From UBA2040 sp002384725 (GTDB lineage Bacteria > Bacteroidota > Bacteroidia > Flavobacteriales_D > Crocinitomicaceae), in contig CAWUXE010000009.1 of assembly GCA_963926475.1 (NCBI GenBank), positions 1 through 64,000 of the forward strand: 64,000 nt of DNA, given 5' to 3'. Shown here piece after piece: positions 44,510 through 53,910 of the stretch. Positions within the stretch are counted from its first letter, which is position 1; each line of letters opens with the position of its first letter. Below the pieces are notes generated by a model. The model made no database searches and had not been told where the DNA came from. It was given only the letters and a program-made list of their open reading frames with translations. Made by a program: the position numbers and the translations under genes.

Positions 44510-47290
44510 TTATAACTTCCTAGCCACCTCAACTTCTTCGAAGGCTTCTACAATATCACTAACTTTGATATCGTTGAATTTATCGATGTTTAATCCCCCT
44601 TCGTAGTTGTTTTTGATTTCTTTTACGTCGTCTTTGAATCGTTTCAATGAGCCTAATACGCCTGTGTGAACCACAATTCCATCACGAATAACACGTATTT
44701 TGGAAGAACGTTTGATTATTCCATCCAATACAAAGACTCCTGCAATTGTTCCCACTTTCGAAATATCGAACGTTTCGCGAATTTCTGCTGAACCAAGAAC
44801 TTTCTCTTCGATATCTGGAGAAAGCATTCCTTCCATTGCAGCTTTGATTTCGTCTATCGCTTTGTAGATAATAGAGTACAAACGAACATCAATTTCTTCT
44901 TGATCCGCTAATTTTCTTGCTCCTAAAGTCGGTCTCACTTGGAAACCAATTATAATTGCATCTGAAGCAGAAGCTAAATTCACATCTGCTTCGGAAATTG
45001 CTCCTACGCCTTTGTGCACGATACGAACGGCAATTTGCTCAGTCGATAAGTTCAACAAGGCATCTGCCAAGGCTTCGATAGATCCATCAACATCCCCTTT
45101 AACAATCAAATTCAACTCTTTAAAGTCTCCAATCGCCAATCGACGACCGATCTCATCCAAAGTAATGTGTTTCGTAGTACGAAGTCCTTGCTCACGGTAT
45201 AATTGTTCTCTTTTGGAAGCAATTGACCGTGATTCACGCTCATCTTCCATCACATAAAACTTATCTCCGGCACTAGGTGCTCCGTTGATTCCAAGAATAG
45301 AAACAGGTGTCGAAGGTCCCGCCTCAGTGAGGCTTGCACCATGTTCATCATGCATTGCACGAACACGACCATGATTTCTACCTACCAACATAATATCTCC
45401 AATCTTCAAAGTTCCAGATTCAACCAACATGCTAGTCACATAACCTTTTCCCTTATCAAGCGATGATTCGATAACTGTACCCAAGGCATTTTTGTTTGGA
45501 TTTGCTTTCAAGTCCAATAAATCTGCTTCAAGTAATATTTTTTCAAGTAATTCTTCGATGTTTAGTCCTTGTTTCGCTGAAATCTCTTGGCATTGGAATT
45601 TCCCACCCCAATCTTCCACCAAAATATTCATGTTAGACAATTGTTCCTTCACTTTATCTGGATTTGCACCCGGCTTATCGATTTTATTAATCGCAAATAC
45701 CATTGGTACATCTGCAGCTTGAGCGTGAGAAATAGCCTCTTTCGTTTGTGGCATCACATCATCATCCGCTGCAACTATAATAACGGCAACATCCGTTACT
45801 TGTGCCCCACGAGCACGCATGGCTGTAAAGGCTTCGTGACCTGGTGTATCTAAGAAAGTCAACTTACGCCCGTTCTTCAACTCTACAGAATAAGCCCCAA
45901 TATGCTGCGTAATCCCTCCGGCTTCACCTTCAGTAACGTTTTCGTTTCGAATTCTATCCAACAATGATGTTTTACCATGATCGACGTGACCCATAACCGT
46001 AATAATTGGAGAACGAGGAAGTAAATCTTCTGGTTTATCTTCCACTACAGGAATAGACTCTTGTACTTCAGCAGAAACGAATTCTGTTTGGTACCCAAAT
46101 TCTTCGGCAACGATTTGAATTGTTTCCGCATCCAATCTTTGGTTGATGGAAGCAAAAATTCCTAAAGACATACAAGCTGAAATAACTTGGGTGGACTGAA
46201 CACCCATCATAGAGGCCAATTCCGAAACAGTTACGAATTCCGTCAGCTTCAAGAATCTTTCTTGTGCTTGTTGTTCCATTTCCTCCATTTCACGCTTCTG
46301 AGCGTTTACTTCACGTTTGGAACGACGGTTTTTTGATGCTTTTGACTTACCTCCTTTATTCGAAAGTCTTGCCAAAGTATCCTTGATTTCTTTTTGGATA
46401 TCTTTTTCTGTGATCTCCGCTTTGGGCGTACGATCTTTATTGAAGCGATTGTTTCCAGTTTGGGGTCTTCCGACACCACCACCTCCACTTTTCGCTGTAT
46501 CCACTTTTTTGATACGCTTTCTTTTCTTTCGATCTGTGTTATCATTCGATCTGCTACTCGTCTTTGGTGGACCAACAGGCAAAACTATCTTTCCAACTAC
46601 TTTAGGTCCAGAAAGCGATTTTGCTGATGCACGAATAGTTTCAATTGGTTTTGCTACTTCTTCGGGTTTTTCTTCTGCTTTTGGTTTTTCAGCAATCTTC
46701 AGCTTGTTGGCTTCAATAATTTTCTTAGATGCTTCTGCAGATGCTGCTTTTTCAACCTCTTTGTCTTCCTTTGATTTCTTACTAGGACGGGTCTTAGCAT
46801 TGATGCTATCTAGGTCAATTTTACCTAAAACTTTGACGTCAGATGTCGATTCAACCTTTGGTTTTTCCTCAGCTTCAACCTTTGGTTCCTCTTTCGGTTC
46901 AACTTTCGGTTCTTCCTTTAGAGTCTCAGCAACAACCTCTTCTTTCTTTTCTTCAACGACAGGTTCAGGCACAACAACTGGTTCTGGTTCTGGAGCCTTT
47001 AAAGGTTCCGGTTCCTTTTCTACTGGAGCAGGTTCAGACTCGGCACGTTGATCTCGAAGAGAAATCGTTTCTTTTTTTTCACGCGTTGGAATTACTTGCT
47101 TTGTTTTTTCTTTCAAAGCTGAATCTGCAGCAAATTCTGTACATAGCATCTCGAAATGATCTGGTGCTAATTTGGTATTTGGATTAGAATCAATATTGAT
47201 TCCATTGGATTCCAAATACTCCACTAAATTCTGGATCCCTACATTGAGTTCCCCTGCTGCTTTTCCTAATCTTGTTGGTCTTACCGCCAT
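44510..47290 (-). CDS. infB: Translation initiation factor IF-2
   Basis: A GTPase that brings fMet-tRNA to the ribosome. The 926 residues comprise an IF2-N helix bundle (RLGKAAGELNVGIQNLVEYL), then a long low-complexity Pro/Glu/Lys linker (about 75-170, with EEPKVEPKEEPKVEAEEKP). A basic stretch and a second N-domain (TEFVTVSELASMMGVQ) follow, then the G domain (PIITVMGHVDHGKTSLLD, DTPGHEAF, NKIDKPGA), and domains II-IV. An antisense frame of 244 codons over the linker is only a shadow. It is separated from nusA by 308 nt and has its own -7 box. Confidence 0.97.
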   Translation of the reverse strand: MAVRPTRLGKAAGELNVGIQNLVEYLESNGINIDSNPNTKLAPDHFEMLCTEFAADSALKEKTKQVIPTREKKETISLRDQRAESEPAPVEKEPEPLKAPEPEPVVVPEPVVEEKKEEVVAETLKEEPKVEPKEEPKVEAEEKPKVESTSDVKVLGKIDLDSINAKTRPSKKSKEDKEVEKAASAEASKKIIEANKLKIAEKPKAEEKPEEVAKPIETIRASAKSLSGPKVVGKIVLPVGPPKTSSRSNDNTDRKKRKRIKKVDTAKSGGGGVGRPQTGNNRFNKDRTPKAEITEKDIQKEIKDTLARLSNKGGKSKASKNRRSKREVNAQKREMEEMEQQAQERFLKLTEFVTVSELASMMGVQSTQVISACMSLGIFASINQRLDAETIQIVAEEFGYQTEFVSAEVQESIPVVEDKPEDLLPRSPIITVMGHVDHGKTSLLDRIRNENVTEGEAGGITQHIGAYSVELKNGRKLTFLDTPGHEAFTAMRARGAQVTDVAVIIVAADDDVMPQTKEAISHAQAADVPMVFAINKIDKPGANPDKVKEQLSNMNILVEDWGGKFQCQEISAKQGLNIEELLEKILLEADLLDLKANPNKNALGTVIESSLDKGKGYVTSMLVESGTLKIGDIMLVGRNHGRVRAMHDEHGASLTEAGPSTPVSILGINGAPSAGDKFYVMEDERESRSIASKREQLYREQGLRTTKHITLDEIGRRLAIGDFKELNLIVKGDVDGSIEALADALLNLSTEQIAVRIVHKGVGAISEADVNLASASDAIIIGFQVRPTLGARKLADQEEIDVRLYSIIYKAIDEIKAAMEGMLSPDIEEKVLGSAEIRETFDISKVGTIAGVFVLDGIIKRSSKIRVIRDGIVVHTGVLGSLKRFKDDVKEIKNNYEGGLNIDKFNDIKVSDIVEAFEEVEVARKL

Positions 47291-47598
47291 AAATAATTCT
47301 GCGCTCTTTTTTATTTTTGAAAACCCTAAATTTTCGGATACAAATGTAAGTTTTATTACTTAAAATCGTAAACAATCTATCCTACATCTTGAATGATTGA
47401 AAAAAGTCAAAGTCGCGAAACCCTTTTTGTCTTTCATTCAGACCTAAAAATACTATCTTTTTTTTCTTTTCAGGATTTCCATTCTTCAAAAACTCAATGT
47501 TTTCGCTGATTAGCTTCCCAAAATGAAAAGTAAAATGGAAACTCCCTTGGCTTTTTTTTCAATAGAACCAGATGGGAATTCCCAATATTCAATTCTTA
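47291..47598 (-). other. infB-nusA intergenic region with infB promoter
   Basis: A 308-nt gap within what is often a continuous nusA-infB operon. It holds a consensus -7 box TACATTTG (minus, 47341-47348), about 50 nt before the infB ATG. A small palindrome TGGGAATTCCCA (47573-47584) lies just past the nusA stop; it lacks a T-run. I found no credible gene, tRNA or obvious terminator. A minus-strand frame of about 60 codons without any ATG near 47390-47560 is probably chance. Confidence 0.5.
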
Positions 47599-48834
47599 TT
47601 ATTCGAACTCTGAACGAAGAATTTTCATTACTTCTTCCACTGTTTCTTGCTCTAAATCTGTTCGTTTCACGACATCTTCAACTGAAATTTCCAATACTGC
47701 TTTCGCTGTATCACATCCAATTGCTTTCAATTCGTCGATGATCCAGCTATCGATTTCATCAGAGAATTCTTCCAAATCTACATCTTCGATATCTACTTCA
47801 CCATCTCTGTAGACGTCTAATTCGTATCCGCAAAGTTTTCCGGCCAATTTAATGTTGTGTCCACCACGACCAATTGCCAATGAAACTTGGTCTGGCTTCA
47901 AGAATACTTTTGCTCTTCCTTCTTCTTCCGAAATTTCGATAGACGTTATTTTTGCTGGAGACAAGGCTCTTGCGATCAACAATTGAGGATTTGCCGTGTA
48001 ATTGATAACGTCGATGTTTTCGTTTTTCAACTCACGGACGATTCCGTGAATACGAGAACCTTTCATTCCAACGCATGCTCCAACTGGATCAACTCTGTCA
48101 TCGTATGATTCTACGGCAACTTTCGCTCTTTCTCCTGGCTCTCGAACAATTTTCTTGATAGTAATCAAACCGTCAAATACTTCAGGAACTTCCAATTCGA
48201 ACAAACGCTCCAAAAATTCTGGCGCTGTGCGAGAAAGAATAATCACTGGACTGCTGTTTCGCATGTCCACTTTCGCAACAACTGTCCGAACTGATTCTCC
48301 TTTTTTGAAATAATCTGAAGGTATTTGCTCCGATTTCGGCAACAACAATTCGTTTCCTTCGTCATCCAAAATCAAAATCTCTTTCTTCCAAACTTGGTAT
48401 ACTTCCCCCGTAACGATTTCACCTATACGCTCTTTGTACAATTTATACAAGTTGTCTTTCTCCAATTCCATGATGCGAGAAATCAAGTTTTGACGCAAAG
48501 AAAGAACGTTACGACGCCCAAAATCACCGAATTTAAATTCTTCTGTTACTTCTTCACCAATTTCGAAATCTGGCTCCACTTTAATAGCATCAGAGTAAGC
48601 GATTTCCGTATTCGGATCTTCTACTTCTCCATCATCAACGATTTCTTTGTTCAAGAAAATCTGAACATCACCTTTATCAATGTTTACAACGATATCGATG
48701 TGCTCATCTGTGTTGAATTTTTTCTTCAACATTGCACGAAAAACGTCCTCTAGAACGCTCTGCATTGTTTGCTTGTCTATGTTTTTTAACTCCTTAAACT
48801 CCGAAAACGAGTCAACTAATTCCAAACTATCCAT
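47599..48834 (-). CDS. nusA: Transcription termination/antitermination factor NusA
   Basis: Binds RNA polymerase and controls pausing, intrinsic termination and antitermination. The 411 residues contain the N-terminal polymerase-binding domain (SVLEDVFRAMLKKKFN), S1 domain (GEIVTGEVYQVWKKEI) and two KH domains (ACVGMKGSRIHGIVRELKNE; VSLAIGRGGHNIKLAGKL). A C-terminal helix-hairpin-helix-like acidic tail follows. It lacks the long C-terminal repeats of E. coli NusA, as is usual outside Proteobacteria. It starts 6 nt after rimP and shares the leader described at 49326-49411. Confidence 0.96.
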   Translation of the reverse strand: MDSLELVDSFSEFKELKNIDKQTMQSVLEDVFRAMLKKKFNTDEHIDIVVNIDKGDVQIFLNKEIVDDGEVEDPNTEIAYSDAIKVEPDFEIGEEVTEEFKFGDFGRRNVLSLRQNLISRIMELEKDNLYKLYKERIGEIVTGEVYQVWKKEILILDDEGNELLLPKSEQIPSDYFKKGESVRTVVAKVDMRNSSPVIILSRTAPEFLERLFELEVPEVFDGLITIKKIVREPGERAKVAVESYDDRVDPVGACVGMKGSRIHGIVRELKNENIDVINYTANPQLLIARALSPAKITSIEISEEEGRAKVFLKPDQVSLAIGRGGHNIKLAGKLCGYELDVYRDGEVDIEDVDLEEFSDEIDSWIIDELKAIGCDTAKAVLEISVEDVVKRTDLEQETVEEVMKILRSEFE

Positions 48835-48840
48835 GTTTGC

Positions 48841-49317
48841 TTATTTAAATGATATTACAATTTTTGTTTCCTTTATCTCACTCATCGGGAAATACTTCTC
48901 CTCGACAATATCTTGCTTTTTCTTTTTGCCTTCAATCTTGACGCGTTTCTCTTGGCGAATGGTTAAACCTTCTTTATCGGCCTGAATCATTTCACCTTCT
49001 TCCACTGTCTTGTTGTTCAACTTCACCGTTACATTTCGACCTATGTTTTTAATAAACTGAGGTAAAACACGCAAAGGTTTGTCCAATCCCGCCGATGAAA
49101 CATGCAATTCGAAATCTTGCTCTTCGCGATCCAAATTGTGCTCCACATTGCGAGAAACGGACATACAATCAACAATCGCTACGTTTCCATCATGCTTGTC
49201 TATTTCAACGTGTATGATGTTATTCGTGGTAATTTTCAATGACACAACGAACAAGCCGTTATCGAGCTCTGCGATGCGTTCATCTATTAATTCCGTTACT
49301 TTTTTCTTTGTAATCAT
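48841..49317 (-). CDS. rimP: Ribosome maturation factor RimP
   Basis: Needed for late assembly of the 30S subunit. The 158 residues show the RimP two-domain pattern: LIDERIAELDNGLFVVSLKI, VDCMSVSRNVEHNLDREEQDF with the conserved Cys/Asp, then HVSSAGLDKPLRVLPQF and a C-terminal SH3-like domain. It is first in the operon with nusA. A terminator-like hairpin ends only 8 nt before its ATG, downstream of its promoter. Confidence 0.93.
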   Translation of the reverse strand: MITKKKVTELIDERIAELDNGLFVVSLKITTNNIIHVEIDKHDGNVAIVDCMSVSRNVEHNLDREEQDFELHVSSAGLDKPLRVLPQFIKNIGRNVTVKLNNKTVEEGEMIQADKEGLTIRQEKRVKIEGKKKKQDIVEEKYFPMSEIKETKIVISFK

Positions 49318-49325
49318 TTGGCTAT

Positions 49326-49354
49326 AAAAAGAGGGGACTCTCGTCCCCTCTTTT
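49326..49354 (-). terminator. Terminator-like hairpin in the rimP-nusA leader (candidate attenuator)
   Basis: On the minus strand AAAAGAGGGGAC-GAGA-GTCCCCTCTTTT is a perfect 12-bp stem with a 4-nt loop, continuing into a T-run (TTTTTATAG). It lies downstream of a near-consensus promoter (49380-49411) and ends 8 nt before the rimP ATG. It therefore sits in the predicted 5' leader and not after a gene that needs ending, though read-through from the damaged gene at 49444 would also meet it. Confidence 0.75.
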
Positions 49355-49379
49355 CTTTATTGTTGTTAAATTGATAGTA

Positions 49380-49411
49380 CAAATATAATCCATTATTTAC
49401 GATTATGCAAA
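49380..49411 (-). promoter_or_regulatory. Promoter of rimP-nusA
   Basis: The minus strand has -33 TTTG (49408-49411), a 20-nt spacer and -7 TATATTTG (49380-49387), the best full match to the Bacteroidota consensus in the window. Transcription should begin near 49374, giving a leader of about 57 nt that contains the hairpin at 49326-49354. Confidence 0.7.
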
Positions 49412-49443
49412 CACATCCATTTTATTCGCTAAACAAGCAAGTA

Positions 49444-49922
49444 TTAATCCCTTTTATATACTCGGATCTCAACTCGTCTATTGAATTTTTTGTTTTCAAC
49501 ATTGTCGTTAGAAAGCATCGGTTTCAATTCTCCATAATAGCAAACTTCCCCCTGATCATAGTCTACACCAGCACCTTCGAATTTTCTACGAACAACTTCT
49601 GCTTGTTTTTTAGACAAAATTAGGTTGTGATCCGCTGAACCGTCATTATCTGTATGACCAATAATCACGACTTTATCCTTTCCATCTCTCTCTAAATCAT
49701 GCTTCTTCGTAAATTCTCTTAATTGAAGATCATACGCTTAATCCACTTGTATTTGTCCCGATATAAGTTGTAGAATTCAAAAAACACCAACGAACCAGTA
49801 ATTGCGAATTTATTCATCGTATTGGCAATAAATGCAGGTTGGATATAAGAGCCCGTGTTGCCGTTAAAGTTATCTATTGAGAAGCCGCGTATATTGCTGC
49901 TGACTCCAAGTAACAAAAGCAC
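49444..49922 (-). pseudogene. Remnant of an outer-membrane protein: DUF5723-like N-terminus joined to an OmpA-domain C-terminus
   Basis: Two minus-strand frames meet near 49740. The first (from about 49922) reads SSNIRGFSIDNFNGNTGSYI, QPAFIANTMNKFAITGS and NLYRDKYKWI. This is the start of DUF5723-like barrel proteins (GFSxDNYxGxxG...NPAxIADS), and it ends at a TAA at 49739-49741. The second frame continues REFTKKHDLERDGKDKVVII, GHTDNDGSADHNLILSKKQA and KKFNRRVEIRVYKRD, which is the end of an OmpA peptidoglycan-binding domain. The several hundred residues that should lie between are missing, so an internal deletion with frameshift is the simplest explanation. The N-terminus has no good ATG or signal peptide start either. 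Confidence 0.75.
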
Positions 49923-50056
49923 GTAAAGTAAATGTGAATGATAGTATTGTCTTATATATAATATTATTTCAAGCTAAATTGGCATCTTATGCATGTTTTT
50001 CAGGAACTTATCGTATTTATAATAACCTTATTACAAACTTTTACGACATTTGTTGC

Positions 50057-50641
50057 ATGTTAGTTGAAATATTAGACAAAGTTGTCTCTACCCAATTGTT
50101 TGATCGAAAATTTGTGTGCGACCTTGCCGCCTGCAAAGGTGCTTGTTGCGTGCAAGGAGATTCTGGCGCGCCGCTGACCTATGACGAAGTGGATCAATTA
50201 GAACAAGACTTGGATGAGTACCGTCCATATATGCGTCCTGAAGGAATTGCGGAAGTTGAAAAATCAGGTGTTTTCTATATCGACCAGGACAATGAACCAG
50301 TTACAGCGCTAATCAATGGGGGCGAATGTGCTTTCGTCTTTTTTGACGGAGACGGCACCGCAAAATGTGCAGTAGAAAAAGCATATACAGAAGGAAAGAC
50401 CAATTTCAAAAAGCCAATTTCTTGTCATTTATTTCCTATTCGAGTTAAGAAATTCGACAAAATGACGGCGCTGAATTATAGCGAATGGGATGTTTGTGAA
50501 CCCGCTTGTGCTTGTGGTGATAAATTGGATATTCCTGTATATCGTTTTTTGAAAGAGCCTATTCAACGTGCATTCGGTGAAGAGTTCTACAAAGAGTTGG
50601 ACGTGGTGGGTAAATTGCTTCGAAATGAAAAATTAGATTAA
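50057..50641 (+). CDS. DUF3109 family protein
   Basis: The ATG at 50057 gives 194 residues; the open frame back to 49934 is not conserved-looking. The start MLVEILDKVVSTQLFDRKFV leads to CDLAACKGACCVQGDSGAPL, with a CxxxxCxxxCC cluster. Later come GGECAFVFFDGDGTAKCAVE, CHLFPIRV and CEPACACG, giving about ten Cys that may bind an iron-sulfur cluster or zinc, as in the related YkgJ-type CxxCxxCC proteins. The function is unknown. Its TAA overlaps the ATG of the next gene by 1 nt (TAATG), so both were one operon. Confidence 0.9.
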   Translation: MLVEILDKVVSTQLFDRKFVCDLAACKGACCVQGDSGAPLTYDEVDQLEQDLDEYRPYMRPEGIAEVEKSGVFYIDQDNEPVTALINGGECAFVFFDGDGTAKCAVEKAYTEGKTNFKKPISCHLFPIRVKKFDKMTALNYSEWDVCEPACACGDKLDIPVYRFLKEPIQRAFGEEFYKELDVVGKLLRNEKLD

Positions 50642-51360
50642 TGGCCGAATTATCGGCATATATTTCTATCCTTTTTATTCTTACAACATTCGTTACGCTT
50701 GGTCTGTTTTATTGGGTCCTGAAAAATTCATCTTCAGAAAAAACCCAAAGAAATTCCTTAAAAATATGGTTCGTTTTATTGGGTTGGATGGTCGCCCAAT
50801 TCATTTTGACAATTCAAGGTCTGTATGCTGATTTTTCGAATTCAATTCCTCCTAAAATTACATCATTCGGGATATTCCCACCTTTAGTAACTATGGCCCT
50901 TTTGTTCTTCACACGCTCAGGATGAATTTTTATCGACAGCCTACCATTAAAGCAGATTACCTATTTAAATGTGGTCAGAATCCCTGTCGAAATAGTCCTT
51001 TTCCTGCTCGCTTTTCACCAAACGCTTCATGTTATTATATCATTTGCAGGAATGAACTTCGATATACTTGCGGGTAAAACAGTACCGTTTATCGCCTTCT
51101 ATGGCTTTGCAAAAACAAAAATAGGACGACCGTGGATTTTACTTTGGAATATTATCAGTTTGGGTCTTCTAATTATGATTATCATTATTTCCATATTTGC
51201 GGCTCCCTCTCCCTTCCATAAAATCATTTTCGAAGATTCAGAATTCGCCATGTTATTTTTTCCGTTCAGTTGGCTGCCTAAATTTGTTGTTACAATCGTT
51301 CTATTCGTTCATTTCGTTAGTATTCATCAATTAATAAAAAGCAAAAAAATAAGCGAATAA
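50641..51360 (+). pseudogene. Polytopic membrane protein gene interrupted by an in-frame TGA
   Basis: One reading frame of 239 codons is open except for a TGA at 50923-50925 (codon 95). Upstream it reads ...LLFFTRSG and right after the stop IFIDSLPLKQITYLNVVRIP VEIVLFLLAF (continuous across the gap), with hydrophobic helices on both sides. It ends SIHQLIKSKKISE. The downstream part matches a conserved Bacteroidota membrane family of unknown function (LTYLNVVRIPVEIVL...NFDILAGKT). A single CGA-to-TGA change would explain the break. Recent pseudogene, sequencing error, and read-through are all possible. It is translationally coupled to the DUF3109 gene. Confidence 0.8.
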
Positions 51361-51463
51361 AAGCGACCTTTTTATTCTGTATCCGTTAATGATATAGTAT
51401 ACGGAAGATAGATTCACTCCTTTATTGTAATTTTATCTTTCAATTAAAAATAACACCTTACGA

Positions 51464-53848
51464 ATGAAATATCTTTTATTGACAATCCTTGCATTATTTA
51501 GTGCAGATTTATACAGTCAAAACCTCGTCCCCGATCCGGGATTTGAAAACTGGAATGGTACTTCTGGTCTCTATATGGCGCCCCTTTTCGATTGGAATAC
51601 CGCGGCAAATACACCAGACCATCACCATCAATCTAATCCGATTGGGAATAACCTGACAAGTGCAGACCCCTCGCAGCCTTTATTGAATAACGGGAATACG
51701 GGACACGGCGCTGTTTATGCAGGGCTGGGTTGTTTAGGAGCATATAAAGCAAACGGTAGTGGGGGAAACAGTGAGTGGGCTTCGACATTATTGACATCCC
51801 CTTTAGAAAAAGATTCATGCTACAAAATTTCATTTTACATCCAAAATAAAAAGAACCAAACTCTCTTTCCAATGGCAACGAGCAACTAGGGAGTCTATTT
51901 TGGTAACTCTGCCACTACTGCGGCTCCACAAAGTATAACGTATGGAGCTTCTGGTCCTAATTGGGCTTCTTATCCACAAGTAATCGACGGAATTTTATGG
52001 CAATACATTGAATTACACGTTGTTCCTGATTTTGCATATACCTATTTAAACATTGGCTATGTCGGTGATTGGTTGAACGGGAACATGATACAGTGGAGTA
52101 CTTCTGGTTCAGTTGGATTTTATGTTTGGATTGATGAAGTAAGCGTTGAAAAAGTTGCAGGATGCTGTCCTACAGTGATAACGTCTGTTACACATACGGA
52201 TGAAACGTGCAGTCAGAACAATGGAACTGTAACCTTAAACACAACCGGAACAACGGCTACTTTTACTTTGATTAATGCAATGACCGGTGCAACTGTTGCC
52301 ACCAATACCACAGGTTTGTTTACAGGACTTGATGTGGGTAAATATTTTGTGACAGTTGATGACGGAATTTGCTCTCAACCGACCGCCGTTCAAGAAATTA
52401 TGGATGTTGGAACACCTCCATTTGCTGGAATGGATGGAGCTGTTACAGTTTGTGCAACAGGAGGAATCACGAATTTGTTTAATGCACTTGGTGGTTCTCC
52501 TAATGCAGGAGGCACTTGGTCACCAGCTTTATCAAGTGGCACAGGTGCTTTCAATCCATCTGTTGACCTAGGAGGGGTTTATACGTATAATGCGACAAAC
52601 ATTTGTTGGACAGCCTCAGCAACAGTTACAGTAACCATCACTACGACGCCTGATGCAACCATAACAGAAGCTGGACCATTTTGTACAGGAAGTCCTGCCG
52701 TAACTTTATCAGCCGCAACAGCTGGTGGAAATTGGTTTGGGAATGGAATTACGAGTTCGCCAGCTGGCACGTTTGATCCATCTTTAGCACCAGTTGGCAG
52801 TCATATAATTACTTATCTAATTCCAGGTTCTTGTTCAGCGTCAGATACGGTTTTATTGACGATACTGCCAATAGACGACGCTAGCTTTAGTTACTCTACA
52901 ACGAATTATTGCAATACTGGCAACTCTGTGTTACCAGCTGTTACTGGAGATCCAGGCGGAACTTTTACGATGGTTCCATCAGGCACAATAGGCGGCGCTA
53001 CGGGTGAAGTAGACTTGGCTACATCAGGAGCTGGAACGTATACTATTTATTACACGACTAATGGTGCTTGTCCTGATATAGACTCTGCTACCATTCAAAT
53101 TTCTACTCAAACTTCAGTTAATGTTACCCCTGCCGGACCTTTCTGTATCGATGCGGGTACACAACCTATTGTTGCTGATCTCCCGGGTGGAACATGGACT
53201 GGAACAGACGTTAATGGTACTTCGGGTGTATTCAATCCAGCAGCGGCTGGTGTTGGAACATGGCAAATTATTTATACCGTTCCTGGATTATGCGGTGATG
53301 CGGATACAATTCAAATTGTAGTAAACGGACTGCCAAATGCAGATGCAGGCATAGATCAAATGATTTATGAAGATTCAACGACTGTAATTTCGGCTACGGG
53401 CGGACAAACATATGTATGGACACCGGGTAATGATTTAGGATGTGATTCATGTGCAACCACAAGTGCAACACCAACAGTCGCGACGACCTTCACGGTTATG
53501 GTGACGGATATAAATGGTTGTGTGAGTTCAGATCAAATGCTGATTTCTTTGCTAAAGAATATTATTCCAGGTGCTTTGTACATTCCAAACGCGTTTACTC
53601 CTGATGGAGATGAGCACAATAACAATTTCCGTGTAACTGGAGAATCAATCAAGAAATTCCACATGGAAATCTATGACCGATGGGGAAATAAAGTATTTGA
53701 AACAGAGGACTACACAAGCCATTGGGATGGAACGTATGGCGGCAAACCTTGTCCGCAAGGCGTTTATACCTATACGATTCGTTACGCACATGATTTCGAT
53801 ACAGATGAAATCTTAACGAATACGGGACACGTAAACATTTTAAGATAA
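51464..53848 (+). pseudogene. Secreted T9SS type B (gliding-motility-associated C-terminal domain) protein interrupted by an in-frame TAG
   Basis: A frame of 794 codons is open except for a TAG at 51887-51889 (codon 142). The signal peptide MKYLLLTILALFSADLYSQN is followed by a domain starting LVPDPGFENWNGTSG, common in surface adhesins. After the stop the same frame continues GVYFGNSATTAAPQSITYGA. Several Ig/PKD-like repeats with FNPS or FDPS and GTY motifs follow, and a C-terminal domain with IPNAFTPDGDEHNNNFRV and IYDRWGNKVFETEDY, the type B T9SS signal. The stop probably replaces Trp (TGG to TAG). Without it the product would be a surface or secreted adhesin-like protein. Confidence 0.82.
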
Positions 53849-53910
53849 GAAGTTGGAGTTAAGAAGGTGGAAGGCGGAAGGCATTTAAGGTAAAGTTATT
53901 TTTTATTTCG

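Noticed and set aside
46317..47051. Open frame of 244 codons on the + strand, Ser/Phe-rich
   Set aside because: It lies antisense to the infB low-complexity linker; its composition simply mirrors the Glu/Lys/Pro codons of IF-2 and it has no recognisable domain.
47390..47560. Minus-strand frame of about 60 codons between nusA and infB
   Set aside because: No start codon, low-complexity Lys/Phe content and no resemblance to a known family.
50923..50925. TGA as a selenocysteine codon
   Set aside because: No SECIS-like stem follows directly, the position reads like an Arg or similar in a membrane loop, and a second gene nearby is broken by TAG.
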